A stretch of DNA of 64,000 nucleotides from Agrypnia vestita (Eukaryota > Arthropoda > Insecta > Trichoptera > Phryganeidae), in the NCBI GenBank assembly GCA_016648135.1, contig JADDOH010001519.1, forward strand, positions 310,001 through 374,000. The letters run 5' to 3'. Each line of letters starts with the position of its first letter. Positions within the stretch are counted from its first letter, which is position 1. The translations under genes and the position numbers were made by a program. The notes under the pieces were generated by a model. It saw nothing but the letters and a program-made list of their open reading frames with translations, had not been told where the DNA came from and made no database searches. Positions 1 to 12,400 of the stretch are shown here, piece by piece.

Positions 1-978
1 CCTGCCCGCAGCCCTCGTGAAATTCACAATTTACATCCATCTCTGTGGGCGTGCCGAACAGTCTTCCATCTCACAACACAAAACACGATCGGATCTGGCT
101 TTATTTTCGTGCATACTACGCTATCACCGCGCCGCACCACTCCGCTCGAGAGCGCTCCCAACGATGTTTACAATTTACATCGGACATAAACAATAATTCT
201 CGAATAGGGGGAGGGAGGGCCTTGAACTGTCAGCCGCGGGCACGTGTAGCGGTTAACAGCGCGTATTATGTAGTGGGTTTTGGTCTATATTCTGTGGTAG
301 TGGGCGTTTAATAACGACACGGCTTTTCCATTTGACAGCTCCCATTGGCGCCACAATACCGCTTAAAACAGTAGCGCGTGAAACAGTAGCGCCGAGCGCC
401 ACCTATTTGGCGGGTTATGCTGATTCCTGCCACCTGTCGCCCAGTGGCCTACTCCGTTTTAATTCGAAATTCAATTTCCGAGGCCCGAGACACAAAGCTA
501 TAGAGTAGACAGTAAGATTAAACATTTCTCTCTTTCTTACATTCGAGATAAAATTTATTAGAAAAGGTCAGAAAGAGTTTTTTAGATGACAGACCGAGTA
601 GATATGATAGTGACGCGCATTTAAATTGACACAATCTTGTTAGATTCGTATTAAATAAATATTATCTGTGTAAAAAATATATTTTAACTGATACCTCAGT
701 TGAAATATTTTAAATTGAGGTCAGCTCTTTTAGACGCCTTGAAAATGAAGGCCCGGCCGATTGTGGTTAAGCGAACCAATATTTAGAGATATTTTTGATT
801 TTCATCACGCCTTTGCCGCAGGAGTAGACAGAGAGAATGGAACGCCATAGCTTCTATCCTGTCACACCACTTTTAACAAGCCCTATGATTGTTAGTTTTT
901 TAAATTAAACAATCGTTATTTTATTTCATTTGGCGGAAATTATACACTTTATGATTTTATGTTACCAATTGACAAATA
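1..978. other. No gene seen
   Basis: The first ~480 bases are richer in GC than the rest of the window, and the remainder is AT-rich. The open frame at 45-311 has no recognisable domain and no splice context. I see no exon, RNA gene or transposon end here. It lies downstream of the formin 3' end. Confidence 0.4.
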
Positions 979-1392
979 CGGTAGTACCTCGTTGATTCGA
1001 AATTCAAGGGACCAAAAAAACGTTTCGAATTATGCGGAACCCCATTAATTCGAAATTCATGGTAAAAAAAATCGAGAAATACGCGAAAAAGACATTAATT
1101 TTGTGAAAAACGTCTGTATTTTTACATATTTCAAAAATCATTTTGAAAACGCAATATTTATTACGCTATTATAAATAATATAAAGATCGCGACATTTCTA
1201 TTACTATAACAATATTCTATTACTGTACCCGATATTGACATATTTGTTATTCTCACTTGAAAAAAAATCGAAATATTTTTTTCAATTTCGTCAAATTTAA
1301 AAAAAAATTCGAATTATGTGGACTAAAATGTATCGATTTATGGCGCAAGAGACTAAAAGCTAATTTCGAAATACGAATTACCGGGGTTACTG
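979..1392. mobile_element. Tigger/pogo-like MITE, copy 1
   Basis: The left end reads CGGTAGTACCTCGTTGATTC after a TA. The right end is its approximate reverse complement (AATTACCGGGGTTACTG). This is the 'CAGT..AACCTCGTTAATTCGAA' type of terminus known from pogo/Tigger elements of the Tc1/mariner superfamily. There is no transposase ORF. The right flank is TG rather than TA, so one flank has mutated or the edge is off by a little. Related copies lie at 44765 and 59136. Confidence 0.6.
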
Positions 1393-2021
1393 TGCAATGA
1401 AATTAACACTTTGGGACCTGCGATTTTGAAAATTTTTGATTATGATGAATTTTGATTGAATGTTTTTTACTTACTCCATTATACCTACCAGGCTGTTTTG
1501 TCCCCATTTATATTATTCAGTACTTTTAATTGTTCATAGGATGTGGCAATGAAGGTGGTGGAGTCTTTTTAATTTTTTTACATCACATGGGTATTTCACA
1601 CGGACGCCTAATGCATTTTCATATTTTTTAAAATTTTTATTTATTTAATAGATAACACATATGATTTCTTTTTTAACAATGATAACAATCAAATATTAAC
1701 AACAAATTATTATCACATGTTATACCTCACCAATAAGAATTAAGATTCTTGTGTGTGGTGAGGGAATTAAAATTAAATCAAAATAGTTTTGGTCCTGTGA
1801 TTTTACATACGGGAGAAGGGGTATCTAGCAAGGTATCTGCTGGCCACAGGGACGGGAGACGGGAGGGAGGAGTTAAATTTAATGAAAACCCCGTGACGTC
1901 ATTTATGAAAGCCGCCATATATAACATATTGTAATTTTCGTATTTAAAAAAATTGTATTCGAGAAATAAAATGATCAAGCCTAAGGAAACTTTTGCCTAT
2001 TATGTTTTGGAATTTGATTTG

Positions 2022-2234
2022 AATCAATTAATGTATATTATAGATGTCTCACAGAGATGAAACTGTATTTTTATTATGGGAAAGTAGATATAGAAGTCTT
2101 TTGGGTGTACATAGGGCTTACGACCTACCATATGGCTGGCTAGGTCGTGTACACCCAAAAGACTTCTATACCTACTTTCCCACAAAAATACAGTTTCGTC
2201 TCTGTGAGGCATCTATAACATACATTAATTGATT
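2022..2234. repeat. 213-bp hairpin repeat (repeat family A, copy 1)
   Basis: Nearly the whole interval is an inverted repeat. It starts AATCAATTAATGTATATTAT and ends with the reverse complement, and the arms contain GATGTCTCACAGAGA / TCTCTGTGAGGCATC. Both strands are therefore open for about 62 codons with similar sequence, which is a by-product of the palindrome and not a gene. Copies with the same arm motif occur at 12513, 33112 and about 47500. Confidence 0.75.
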
Positions 2235-2339
2235 AATGATGTTTCTGTGGCAGAAATCCAGCAAGATTTGAATCATTTGAAATTTAAATTATTTGAAAAA
2301 ATATTAAATTGTAGGACATGATTTTAATTGTTCGAAGAA

Positions 2340-2490
2340 TATTTTTTCTTCTCAAAAAAAAGGCTTGAACTTTGTGGTGACATTATTATTAAAATAAAAC
2401 ACAAATCACTTTGTTTTCACCACTTTATTAGATTATACAATCTACATGTTTCGAGAACAATGTTCTCTTCATCAGGATTGTTTGTGTACT
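2340..2490 (-). mobile_element. Penelope-like element terminal fragment, copy 1
   Basis: Read on the minus strand, this stretch carries the terminal motif CTGATGA..GAAACATGT followed by a segment with GTGGTGAAAAC. Copies at 13108-13411 and 43754-44288 share that motif, and the latter is joined to a GIY-YIG endonuclease coding segment. No coding sequence remains here. The assignment rests on that shared end sequence. Confidence 0.55.
2437..2481 (-). ncRNA. Type I hammerhead ribozyme motif
   Basis: On the minus strand the order is: stem I ACAATC, core CTGATGA, one extra A, stem II GAGAAC-loop ATT-GTTCTC, core GAA, the short self-complementary stem III ACATGT, cleavage-position base A, and stem I' GATTGT. 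Stem I pairs 6 of 6 and stem II 6 of 6. Hammerheads with a very short stem III are known from Penelope-like elements and are thought to act best as dimers. The extra A between core and stem II is unusual but is shared by the other copies. I infer a self-cleaving motif; activity is untested. Confidence 0.6.
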
Positions 2491-5400
2491 AAAAATTGAA
2501 AAAGTTAAACCATGCAAGTGTGTTACGGTGAAGAGAATGATGAGGGGGGGGGGGGGGTCGGAGGAGGTGTTAATTATTAGGAATGTCATCCACTTTTAAA
2601 GAAAGTTAAAGATAGATTTGAACACTTTGGTATAGCTGCAAAAGAATGAAGTAGGGAAAAAGATGATAAAAACAAGCAATATATGCATTTTATTAAAATT
2701 TAATGGTATTTGTTATAAATATACAAATTATTGCTTACAAAAGATTAAATTATTATTCATACTGCATGATTCACGGAAAATGTATAATAATTAATAATGA
2801 TATCCTGCAATACGGTATCTAAGTATTTTGTGTTAATTAGATAGAAACTTTATTCCGATCGACAAAAATTGGAATGGAATTCATAAAATAATATATGGAA
2901 TAAAAAGATCACTTCTTTGCAAATTAATAAATTATATGTGTATTTGTATTAGAATAAAACAAATATATAAAAATAAACCTGTAAACAATTTATGATCGAG
3001 ATTAAATTATTAAACATTGATAAATAATGGTAACAAGATAAAAAAATATAAGAAATATATGCGAGGGTGCAATATAGAGATATGCAAACTATTTTAAATA
3101 AAATATTTCATTTATTTGTTGACGCTTTGTGTTTCGACATTTATCAATAAAAGCAATAGTGAAAATACTTCCAGACTATTATGATCTGATACATATATCT
3201 AAAAAATCACTTCGAGAAAAATATTCAAAAAACATTGATTGAATACATCACCTATGAGCAGAAAAATAACAATTTATTGCACTAACACAAATAATATTAT
3301 ACAATGTACAAATATCAGATCCAAAAGTATAAAAGTTAACTATTATTCGCAAAATTTTATTGCCGGATACATCTATAATGATCCAAACTTCTCTCCATTT
3401 CCGTAATCGGTATGCGCGACAATCTTAAAATACTGTCGGTAAAAATATTATTTTTAATAATTCTACAGGAGATTCCTTCTTAACCTACCGTTTAGGGAAA
3501 AAAAACAGGTAGTCAGATGTATTTTTTTTCCTGAGACAAAACAGTTTCAACAAATAAGCGTTACCAATGCGTACATAATCTTACATGTGTTTGCTATTAA
3601 ATAGTACAATTTTTTACGATTTTCTTTTAGGCATATAAGGTAGATACTCTAGTGGTTAAATAGAATCAGTTAAGAGAGGGTCTACCAGATATAGATATAT
3701 TATATATATGTACAAAATAATTTGTGGCACCAATTTTGTAAATTTGTGCGTATACTTATTTAAATCATGAAATAATAATGACTACATTCACAATTTCACA
3801 TCACAAAACACAATGCGTAATAAAAATTTGATAAAAAAAATATTCATCTGCACAGTTGGAATAAATGTTTTCTAATTATTTATTAATTTTTAGCTTATTT
3901 ACCATTGATACAAAACAGACGGTTTCTGTAAAAAGGCACCCAGATAAGTGTTTTTATTTTATTTTTAAATAAATCACTGCATATGAAGGCAATAGTGAAA
4001 AAGTATACACCATAGTACAGAAAGAGCAATTTTAAAATGTTGTTTATAAAAAAGAGAAAATATTTTTTTTACTTGTCGTTAAAGAGTTTCAGAATTTCTG
4101 TTTGTAATGGTTTAACATTTATGGTACGTCTATGTTTAACATCATCACTGACAAAACAAAAGTTTTGATGCGATGGATGCAACCCAAAAAAATAATAGTG
4201 TAGAACATGGTCAAATAATCATTAAAATATTTGACAGTTGTCAATATTGTCAATATGTACATAAATTGTGAAGAAAAGCATGCTGAAAATAATTTGTTTT
4301 TATATAAATTCTTGTGAAAATATTCAAATCAAAGGCAGTCAAATTCCGTCAGTCTCACGTTTAAGAGTATTAATTATTCTCACTCTGGATAGTATATATG
4401 ATATACAATATAATTTAGAGATTTGTAAGATCCCGATACAAGAATTTACAAATACTATATGACATTACATAGTGATGTGAAGTTATTAAAACCGTACAAA
4501 GAAAAACTTCAATAACATTTAAGAAATTATTGAAGTACACATGTTACTCGTCATCGATTCCTAATTTGTGCGAATGCTCATAAAGAAAATCCTTAATATT
4601 GTGCCATTGTATCATGCAAACAATAGATTTGTCATGATATAAGAATAGTAGAGAATCATAATCATACGAATTTAATAAAAAAAATGAAAACAAACATAAT
4701 ACATATATATAATAAAAATATTGATTATTTAAAAAATTTCTTCTTCTAATGCTTGTTTGGTTATCCAATATTAACGATCATTGTCTTGATAGCATTGTAA
4801 TCAAAGTTTTATTACAAAAATAATTCGTATATCGCAAGCGCCAGTTTTTATGATATCATTGGTCTTCAAAACTTTAATATAAACTTCCAGCAATTCTGTT
4901 ATCTGAAAACATTAATGTATATGAATGTTTTTAACGCATATTTAGCAATATCGAATGCATTTTAGAATCATTACATTTAAAATAACAACTGATAATAGTT
5001 TGTTTACTTGAGCCCATTTTGGGCTACCAAATATTATACCATATTGTGAAAAAAAACCAACTGCAAATTTTTGGCAACAGCTAGCATGACCGATTTTGGA
5101 TAAAGTGATGCAATAGGAATTTTAAACATAAGATTTGTTAATGAAAGAAAATAAATAATATTGATTGACACCAATAATCCAAGATTTATAACGTAATTAC
5201 TAGCTACGCCCTGTTGGTAATTACTCAAGGAATTAGGTACCTAAAAACATAGATAACACTATTATTGCTTGTTTTTCTCTCCAAAATATACTTAGAAACA
5301 CAAGATACTAATGAATATCATGATTATAATACATGTGTTTTCGAAATTTGATTTTGTCTGCTGAAAATTGAGCGCAATATACGGCTGATTCTAATAACAC

Positions 5401-8087
5401 CTAAACACAATAACCAGCGCTTACTGAATCAATGTTGTTCTAAATACACAACTGTTTATTCAATAAATAGCGGATAGTACAAGGATTTGATTATTTCATA
5501 AATGGATCAACAGTAAATAATCGTTATACAAAACAAGCTTTTTAAACTAATGCCAATCTGATTTAGAGGGAGTCCTATACATAAAAACTTATAAGACAGT
5601 ACAGTATGTTAATTGATTAACTTGTATTATAAATATATGGCATGGTTGTGATATAATACTTCATTAATTGTTATGATTGCAATTGGTACTGCGTATCCAG
5701 TGAAAGTATTATTACATATTAAAATACAATATTTGGTTAATATTTACACTAGAAATGTCTAAACTGTATCAAGGTCGACGATGAAATATATTGCGTCATG
5801 GAAGAGTACGTAACATGTATATACAAACTTATATCTACAAATAAAGTTCTTTTGCAATTGGGGTAATATAATGTTGCTACATAAGCCATAATATTTAAAT
5901 ATGCATAGTATATTTATAACCTTACAGACTAAAAAATCAAAGATATTATTACCAATTTGCATTTACGAATGTAAATTTATTTGATTTAATTAATTAATAG
6001 TGATGATGAAACGTAAAAATAAATTAAATATCTAAATTATTTCACTTCTAATATATGACATGTCCAAATTTTAAACTAATATAATTTATGTATTAAAATA
6101 AATTTCACAATACAATGGAGCCTCATCAATTAAAATTTTAAGGGTCATTAAATACATAAAGTTTTATATAAAAGAATAATAAATAAAACAATATTTGTGA
6201 TGTTTGTCATGATTTGTCATGTTTCTCCTGAAAATTTTAATCATGTTTTGTTGAGGCTAATTTACGTGCGGGATAGGAAATATAAAAATAATTGATAAGT
6301 AGTAAAAAATTTATGTGATGAAATTTTTTTAAATGGTCGTAAAAACCTGTCACCTGTTTAATGTTTTTTCTCTGCCAACCGATCAAATCAATCGACGCTT
6401 TTAATGATGACAGATTTTGACACAGATATACAAAAATTTCAGGTGTAGAATATTTGCAATTAAAATTTTTAATATCTTGGTGTAAAATGAATCTGTTATT
6501 CAAACACAGAACTAAAATATTGCATGAAAAACTAATATTAATACTTGTCCCAGGGTCTTATTAAGAAATTTTTAAATTCGATTTGCTTGCAAATTGATTT
6601 CTGCTGTTTTATCATTGTTAACACAAAGTTACATCTTTCATCTTACATCTTTCAAAGTCAATGTCGCTTTGAATTAATCATAATGTCTATCTTGCAGAAA
6701 AACTCGCACGGCAGTAAAATAAACCATCAAAATGTGCAATAGAAGTATTAAATATTTTATCCGTTTCACTCCAAGTACGAAACATATTTGGTCCTAAGGC
6801 ACTGGAAGAATAATTGCAGTGGTGGCATACAAAATAAATTTGCATAGCAAATATTAAACCATAAATGAAATATATGAAGCTACGCAGAAAAATCTCTAAC
6901 TCAATATTGGGTCAAAATATAGGTGTCACTTAGCTGCTTGTACAAATTTCAGGATTCTTCTTCATTAAATTTAAATAAATAAATAAAAGTAGATAATATT
7001 AAACACTTTGAGAAATGGCTATTTGAAAGTTGGCATTTTTTTTTAAACATACATATGACATCTTTTGTAAAATATTTCATAATCATTGAAGTAATATCAC
7101 TTTAATACAAATAAAATGGGAAAAAAAATACACATAAAGTTCTCACTCGCAAAGGGTTAAAACAATACATGTACTGCACTGTACTGTGAGGTGCCTGTAA
7201 TTGAGAAAGAAAATTCTTGATTCTCTTTGTAGAAAGGAATAAATGATTAGTATTTTTTCAATATATCAAATTATGTATGCATTGTCTCTTTCAAAACTTG
7301 TATTTAAATTGTTTGCCGCCGCTTGACAACTCAATATTAACCACCTGCATGAATTGTTCAAGGCTAATAGCATCAGTATGGTATTGTTCTACCCTAAGGA
7401 GATACAGGGAAGTAGAGATGTTACGTAATACTGAACCCTGTAGTGGAAGATGCCAAAATGTTATATTACTAAAAAGGTGATGATAACTTGGCAACCGAAG
7501 AAAAAATTACCAAAAACCACTTTAACTTTGAACAACTAGCTAACGACACCTATTACAAAAAAATTTCAGATAATTTTATATATTATAAAAAATTTCAGAT
7601 AAATTTTGTACAAAATATATTTTTAAATATCATAAAATAGCGAATGTACATATATAAAAATAACAATATAATATTATTGATTACACCCAAACATTTTCAC
7701 AAATACAATTTTCTTGTATATATACGCATACATACATACAGGCAAAATAATCTAACATTCATTTTAGTAAAGACAAAATCAGGTGCTAATTTAAAATATG
7801 ATATTTTCCACCTTAAGTTAATTTCGTAAGCCACTGGTGACGCACGGTATAACTCCGTACGCATACCCTGATAATGCAATCTTTGCAAGTCTACAACTAC
7901 AGCTGGAATTAAGACACTTTCATCATTAAATTAACGTTACTTTCAGACCAATACTTATACGATACAATCGCGGACGAATCGCGTAGAGTCGGACGAAACT
8001 TTTAGTATTTGGAAGCATTTTTTAAATAAATTAAGAAATAGTTCAGAATTCAAATAAACTTTCTCATTTCTGAGTACAGATGGTGTC
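2491..8087. other. AT-rich stretch without a supported gene
   Basis: There is a poly-G run at about 2546-2558 and many short open frames of 60-88 codons with AT-driven composition. None has a recognisable motif, a partner exon or a homologous copy elsewhere in the window. It lies downstream of the formin stop and could include distal 3' UTR, but nothing in the sequence fixes that. Confidence 0.4.
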
Positions 8088-8568
8088 TCGTTGCTAGTGC
8101 AAATACTTCATGGGAGTCTTCTTTATTCAATTTTTAATAGAAAAGATTCTTTGCATTTTGGGAAAAATGTCAAGAGTTAAGGAGGTGAAATCAAAGTTTG
8201 CATTTTTTTTCCCAACATTTCTGACTTATTTTCTGTAAAACATTTTACTATCACCACAACTTACATAACATTAAAAATTCACTCGCTTTAATACAAAGTC
8301 AGTAAAATAAAATAATGAAAACCTTACAAAAAAATATTTTTCAAATGTCTGCAAGGTTTTAATCATTTTATTTGACTTTTATCAAAGATAATGAACATTT
8401 AATGTTCAATATGAATTACTTTTATGATGATCTAATGTATTACAAAAGACAAGACAGAAATATTGAAAAAAAAATGCAAACTTTGATTAATTTTATCTCC
8501 GTAATGTGTAAAGAATATGTTGTATTTAATGAATGAAGACTCCCTATAGTTTTTGCTACTAGCTATGA
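8088..8568. mobile_element. MITE with ~34-bp imperfect terminal inverted repeats
   Basis: The left end (TCGTTGCTAGTGCAAATACT, then GGGAGTCTTC) is matched by the reverse complement of the right end, GAAGACTCCC...GCTACTAGCTATGA. The interior is also partly self-complementary. A related, partial copy with GTTTTTGCTACTAGCTACGA lies at about 61120-61390. No ORF is present and I could not define a target-site duplication, so the superfamily is open. Confidence 0.55.
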
Positions 8569-8632
8569 AACAGCCTGTATGGTTAAAATAAATTGAAAAC
8601 CACATGAAAAATATTACTAGTTAAAATAGATT

Positions 8633-8638
8633 TTTATT
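8633..8638 (-). promoter_or_regulatory. Candidate polyadenylation signal of the formin
   Basis: This is the first AATAAA on the minus strand that I find downstream of the formin stop at 9214, about 575 nt away. AT-rich DNA produces such hexamers by chance, so the 3' UTR end is only a suggestion. Confidence 0.3.
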
Positions 8639-9213
8639 TTTGAGGACAAAAAATAGAATCAGATAAATAAATCAGATAAAAAAAATAACAGAAAACCAAT
8701 AAGAACTGCAATGATTTAAAAAAATATTTTGATAACTGAGATATAAACACCTTGTAAATCAGATTCTTGACAATACATATTTATACGAGTTCACATAATA
8801 AGATTGATAATAAAAAGTCATGGAAAATAGAACATGCTATCCAAATCAGTCAATAGAGCACAGTTTGTCATTATGATAATGTTTACATTTTAACATATTG
8901 CAATTCCCTAATTTATATATCAGTATACATTGTCGAAAATTACTTGATTCTTGTGAATAAATTTTATCCTATAAAAAAATCACGAGTCCTAGTAAAAATT
9001 TGTGCAAAATCAACACAATTTTGTTGCGTTTAAAGTCTATGTTAACGTCATATAAAATTGAGTCACCTTAATTTTCTCAGTACACTGTAAAATAATCAAT
9101 TATTTAAAAAAAAAATTGTGCATTTTCGAGTACGTTATCACAAATACAGTCAAATTTTTTCAGGCGCACAAAAAAGATTTCCATTTTGGTACAATCTGTA
9201 GATTTGAATCAAT

Positions 9214-9426
9214 TTAGATATCCAATTCGTCTAATCCCTTGGACAGCCGGTGCGAGTTGATTCTTCTGCGATGCGATCTCCTAACAGCGTCGGCTCTCCG
9301 GTACGGCTCGCTCCTGAGCCCGAGGAGAATATCTTCAAGAGCCCCGTTGTAAACTTCATCCTGCTGCAACAACTTCTTCTCGCTCACCAGCTGTGACTTG
9401 GTCTTTAGCTCATTGATTACGGCGTC
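9214..9426 (-). CDS. Frl: Formin exon 15 (last): DAD and stop
   Basis: Encodes 70 residues then TAA. It contains [20 protein letters not shown] followed by a basic run (RRSHRRR). That is the diaphanous autoregulatory domain pattern: an amphipathic helix with hydrophobic positions followed by basic residues, which binds the N-terminal DID and holds the protein inactive. The acceptor is TTTCCCTTTAG at 9427-9437; phase 0. Confidence 0.92.
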   Translation of the reverse strand, partial: DAVINELKTKSQLVSEKKLLQQDEVYNGALEDILLGLRSEPYRRADAVRRSHRRRINSHRLSKGLDELDI

Positions 9427-12400
9427 CTAAAGGGAAATATACAGAAAAATATTGCGTAAGGTTTACTTGGGAAGATGTTTTAAATTCGTCATGCTTTGCA
9501 GTGCTTCAATACAGCAAACCGTGCCAGAAACAATGCCCCTGGTTCAAATTGTGTTGACTGATTGCTTGTGTGCAAAATTTACCCTCTGTTTACCTCCATG
9601 CGAAGTCTGCAATCTGTTGTATTAGTATTATATTTTAATAATAAATTACCTGACAATTTTGTAGATTCAATCGTACAAATATAATAAATGTATATTAGAT
9701 TTAATATACCACTTTCTATTATCTAAATTTAGAGTCGCAATTTTTTAGTTTCTCTTGCACAATTACAGAAATAATCATTGAGTTTTTTATATTAATACAT
9801 AATGACTTAGTGTATCTGTGATATAAATCCTCCTAAATAAACTGTCTGATTTTATGACTAACGAAAGATCCACTCTACTCTATATGCTTTGTAACCTGCC
9901 AATTGACTAAATTAAGCAAAGCGTTCAACACAAGAGTGTTGAGCGCTTAACATTATTAACATATACGCTAATAGTTTTAGGAATCATTGCTATAACAGAT
10001 ATACCAGAAAGTTCCTGCATTTTTACCACCTTTAAGTTGAAACGACACATTTTATGTCACGAACAGACTGTATAAACTCTAGTGCCTCATCGTTTGGTGT
10101 TATCTTTTACCAAATTACATTTAATCCGTTCATTGCTAACAAAATATAATATAACAAAATATAAGCTAATAAAAAAGCGACCGATATTACTGACAGATTA
10201 ATTCAAACCGAAAGAGAGTAACAAATCGCCCTATGCTGGGTCCAGAAACGACTCAAAACCACAGGGTTCATGCGTTTAAGTTCGATTCAAACGGAAAAGG
10301 CGGACCAAAGCACCTAGCGCAGTGTGGGCGTGCCAATCATAATACAGTGAACACGTGTCTCGTGGTATCAGCAATGAATAGGAATAAACGGCAAAAGAGA
10401 TACTATGAAATTACTTTTTATGCTGTTTTGTATGCTGTGGCATAATTTTTTTTTTTGCCATTGTCACGGTAAATATTTGCGAATTTGAGATAGTAAACTG
10501 AATTGTACGTACATGTCGGCCATTGTTTGAAAAATTTTAGCCTGCAAAATTAGTTTTACATTAAAAGATCAAATTAAATGTAAAATGAACGAAGCAGAGA
10601 TCAAATTAAATGTAAAATGAACGACTCCTGGCGGACAGTGAACAGGAAGAACACATGTTTTTTTGCAGTCTGGATAGAGGCTACATATTTGGATATCTGA
10701 TGATCTTAAAAAATACAGGAACTTTCTGGTTCACCTCATATTTTAATAAGCAAATAATTATAGATATGTACTATGAAAGCAAATAAAAAGCTAAACATGT
10801 ATGTATCTACACAATGACTTAATTTTTTCTAACGTCCTGAATAGCTTTTGTCGACAATACCTAAATGATGACCTATTGTAATGTGGTATTTTGATTTACT
10901 CAATTATCAAATTGTGGAAAAGATATACTAATCTTAAAGCTGTCACTAAACCCTTGGTTTATGTATATTGTCCCTGACACTAACAAAATGAAAAAGAAAT
11001 GAACACTTATAAAGATAAGAATGATGTCCTTATAATAGAAGTTATGTTAACTAATTTTTTTCAGAAACTTTCTCCTCCCATATGAATGGTATGGTTGTCT
11101 AATACAGACTCATCAAGTGTGTATTTGTGGGAAAAATTTCTCGTATTATGGATGAGGATTTATAGCAATGATGAATGAAAATACAAATTCTCATCATAGT
11201 ACTAAAAATCCTATAGAGTAAACTGAATGTTAATAATCAAACTGAAAGAGAAAATATTTACACAGATTTATAAAAGCTGTTTGATACCTAAAAGTGCTGG
11301 AATCTAAATCCAAAATGAAACAGAAATAAATGTTGAAGAAAAATAAGAAATGGATGTAATACTTTAAAAGTGAACAAATGACCAATGAAACTAGTTTTAT
11401 ATCATAGGGCTGTTGAAATAAATTGAAGTGGAGAATGAGAATAACATTAATTTTGAATAAACTAATTTTTGAAATCTATAAATTAGAAAATTGAAAGGTT
11501 TATTAAACTAATAAGGCGATTATCAAAAAGCGACATTTAGTGCCCAAAATGCTAAATAAATATTCATAATAAATATAATATTTGCTGTGCAGGATTAAAA
11601 AGGCCGAATATAAATACTATTTTGTTAGGTTTCAACAAAAATTATTATTATATTAAAGTTTATAATAACTAGACTAATGACATACTTTACAGTTGTTGTG
11701 TAAGAGTTCCTTTCATGTTTGTATGTAATTCAGCTTTATCTTTGTTTTAGTTTTGTCTATCTTAGATGTATCTTACTTGTATCGTAGTAGTAATTTTGCA
11801 ATTAGACATCTGATGTCAGAGTTTTTTGCAAACTAAAATACATATTAAGATAATTAAAATGATCAAAAAGTATTGAACAAAAATGACCACGACATAGATT
11901 TTATTAGATATTATGAATTATATTATTGATTGAAAAAGCAACGCAAAGGTGAAATATCATATTATTGATAAAATAATATACACTAAATTATATTATGACA
12001 TAACTGTGACTAATAATATTTGATTAAATGAAAATGTGAAATTAATAAATGCTATTAAAATAAATTTGTATTAAAGCAAAAGAATTTGTTAAAAAAAAGA
12101 AGAAGAAGAAACTGTGAATGAACTTACGGGAAGTAATATATTGCCAGTAAATATCTATTCCCCGCTAGTTGTGGGAGAAATGTGAAGACTGATGCAACTT
12201 CAACTGCAAAAGTCCCGCGGCCGCGTAACTAAACTTCTAGCAGTGCACAAAAAGCAACACCAACAAGTTGTCATAACATGGCAACACATAGACACTTGAT
12301 CATCCAACGCAGGAGAGAGACCGAGGAAATCTAATAATTTATGTACGTAAGCAACAATGCCACTCTGAATTCAGATGAAAAGTGTTGTGTATTGGGTAAA

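Noticed and set aside
1893..1900. Perfect TGACGTCA (CRE-like) site in a GC-richer patch
   Set aside because: A single 8-bp match with no promoter or gene nearby is not enough.
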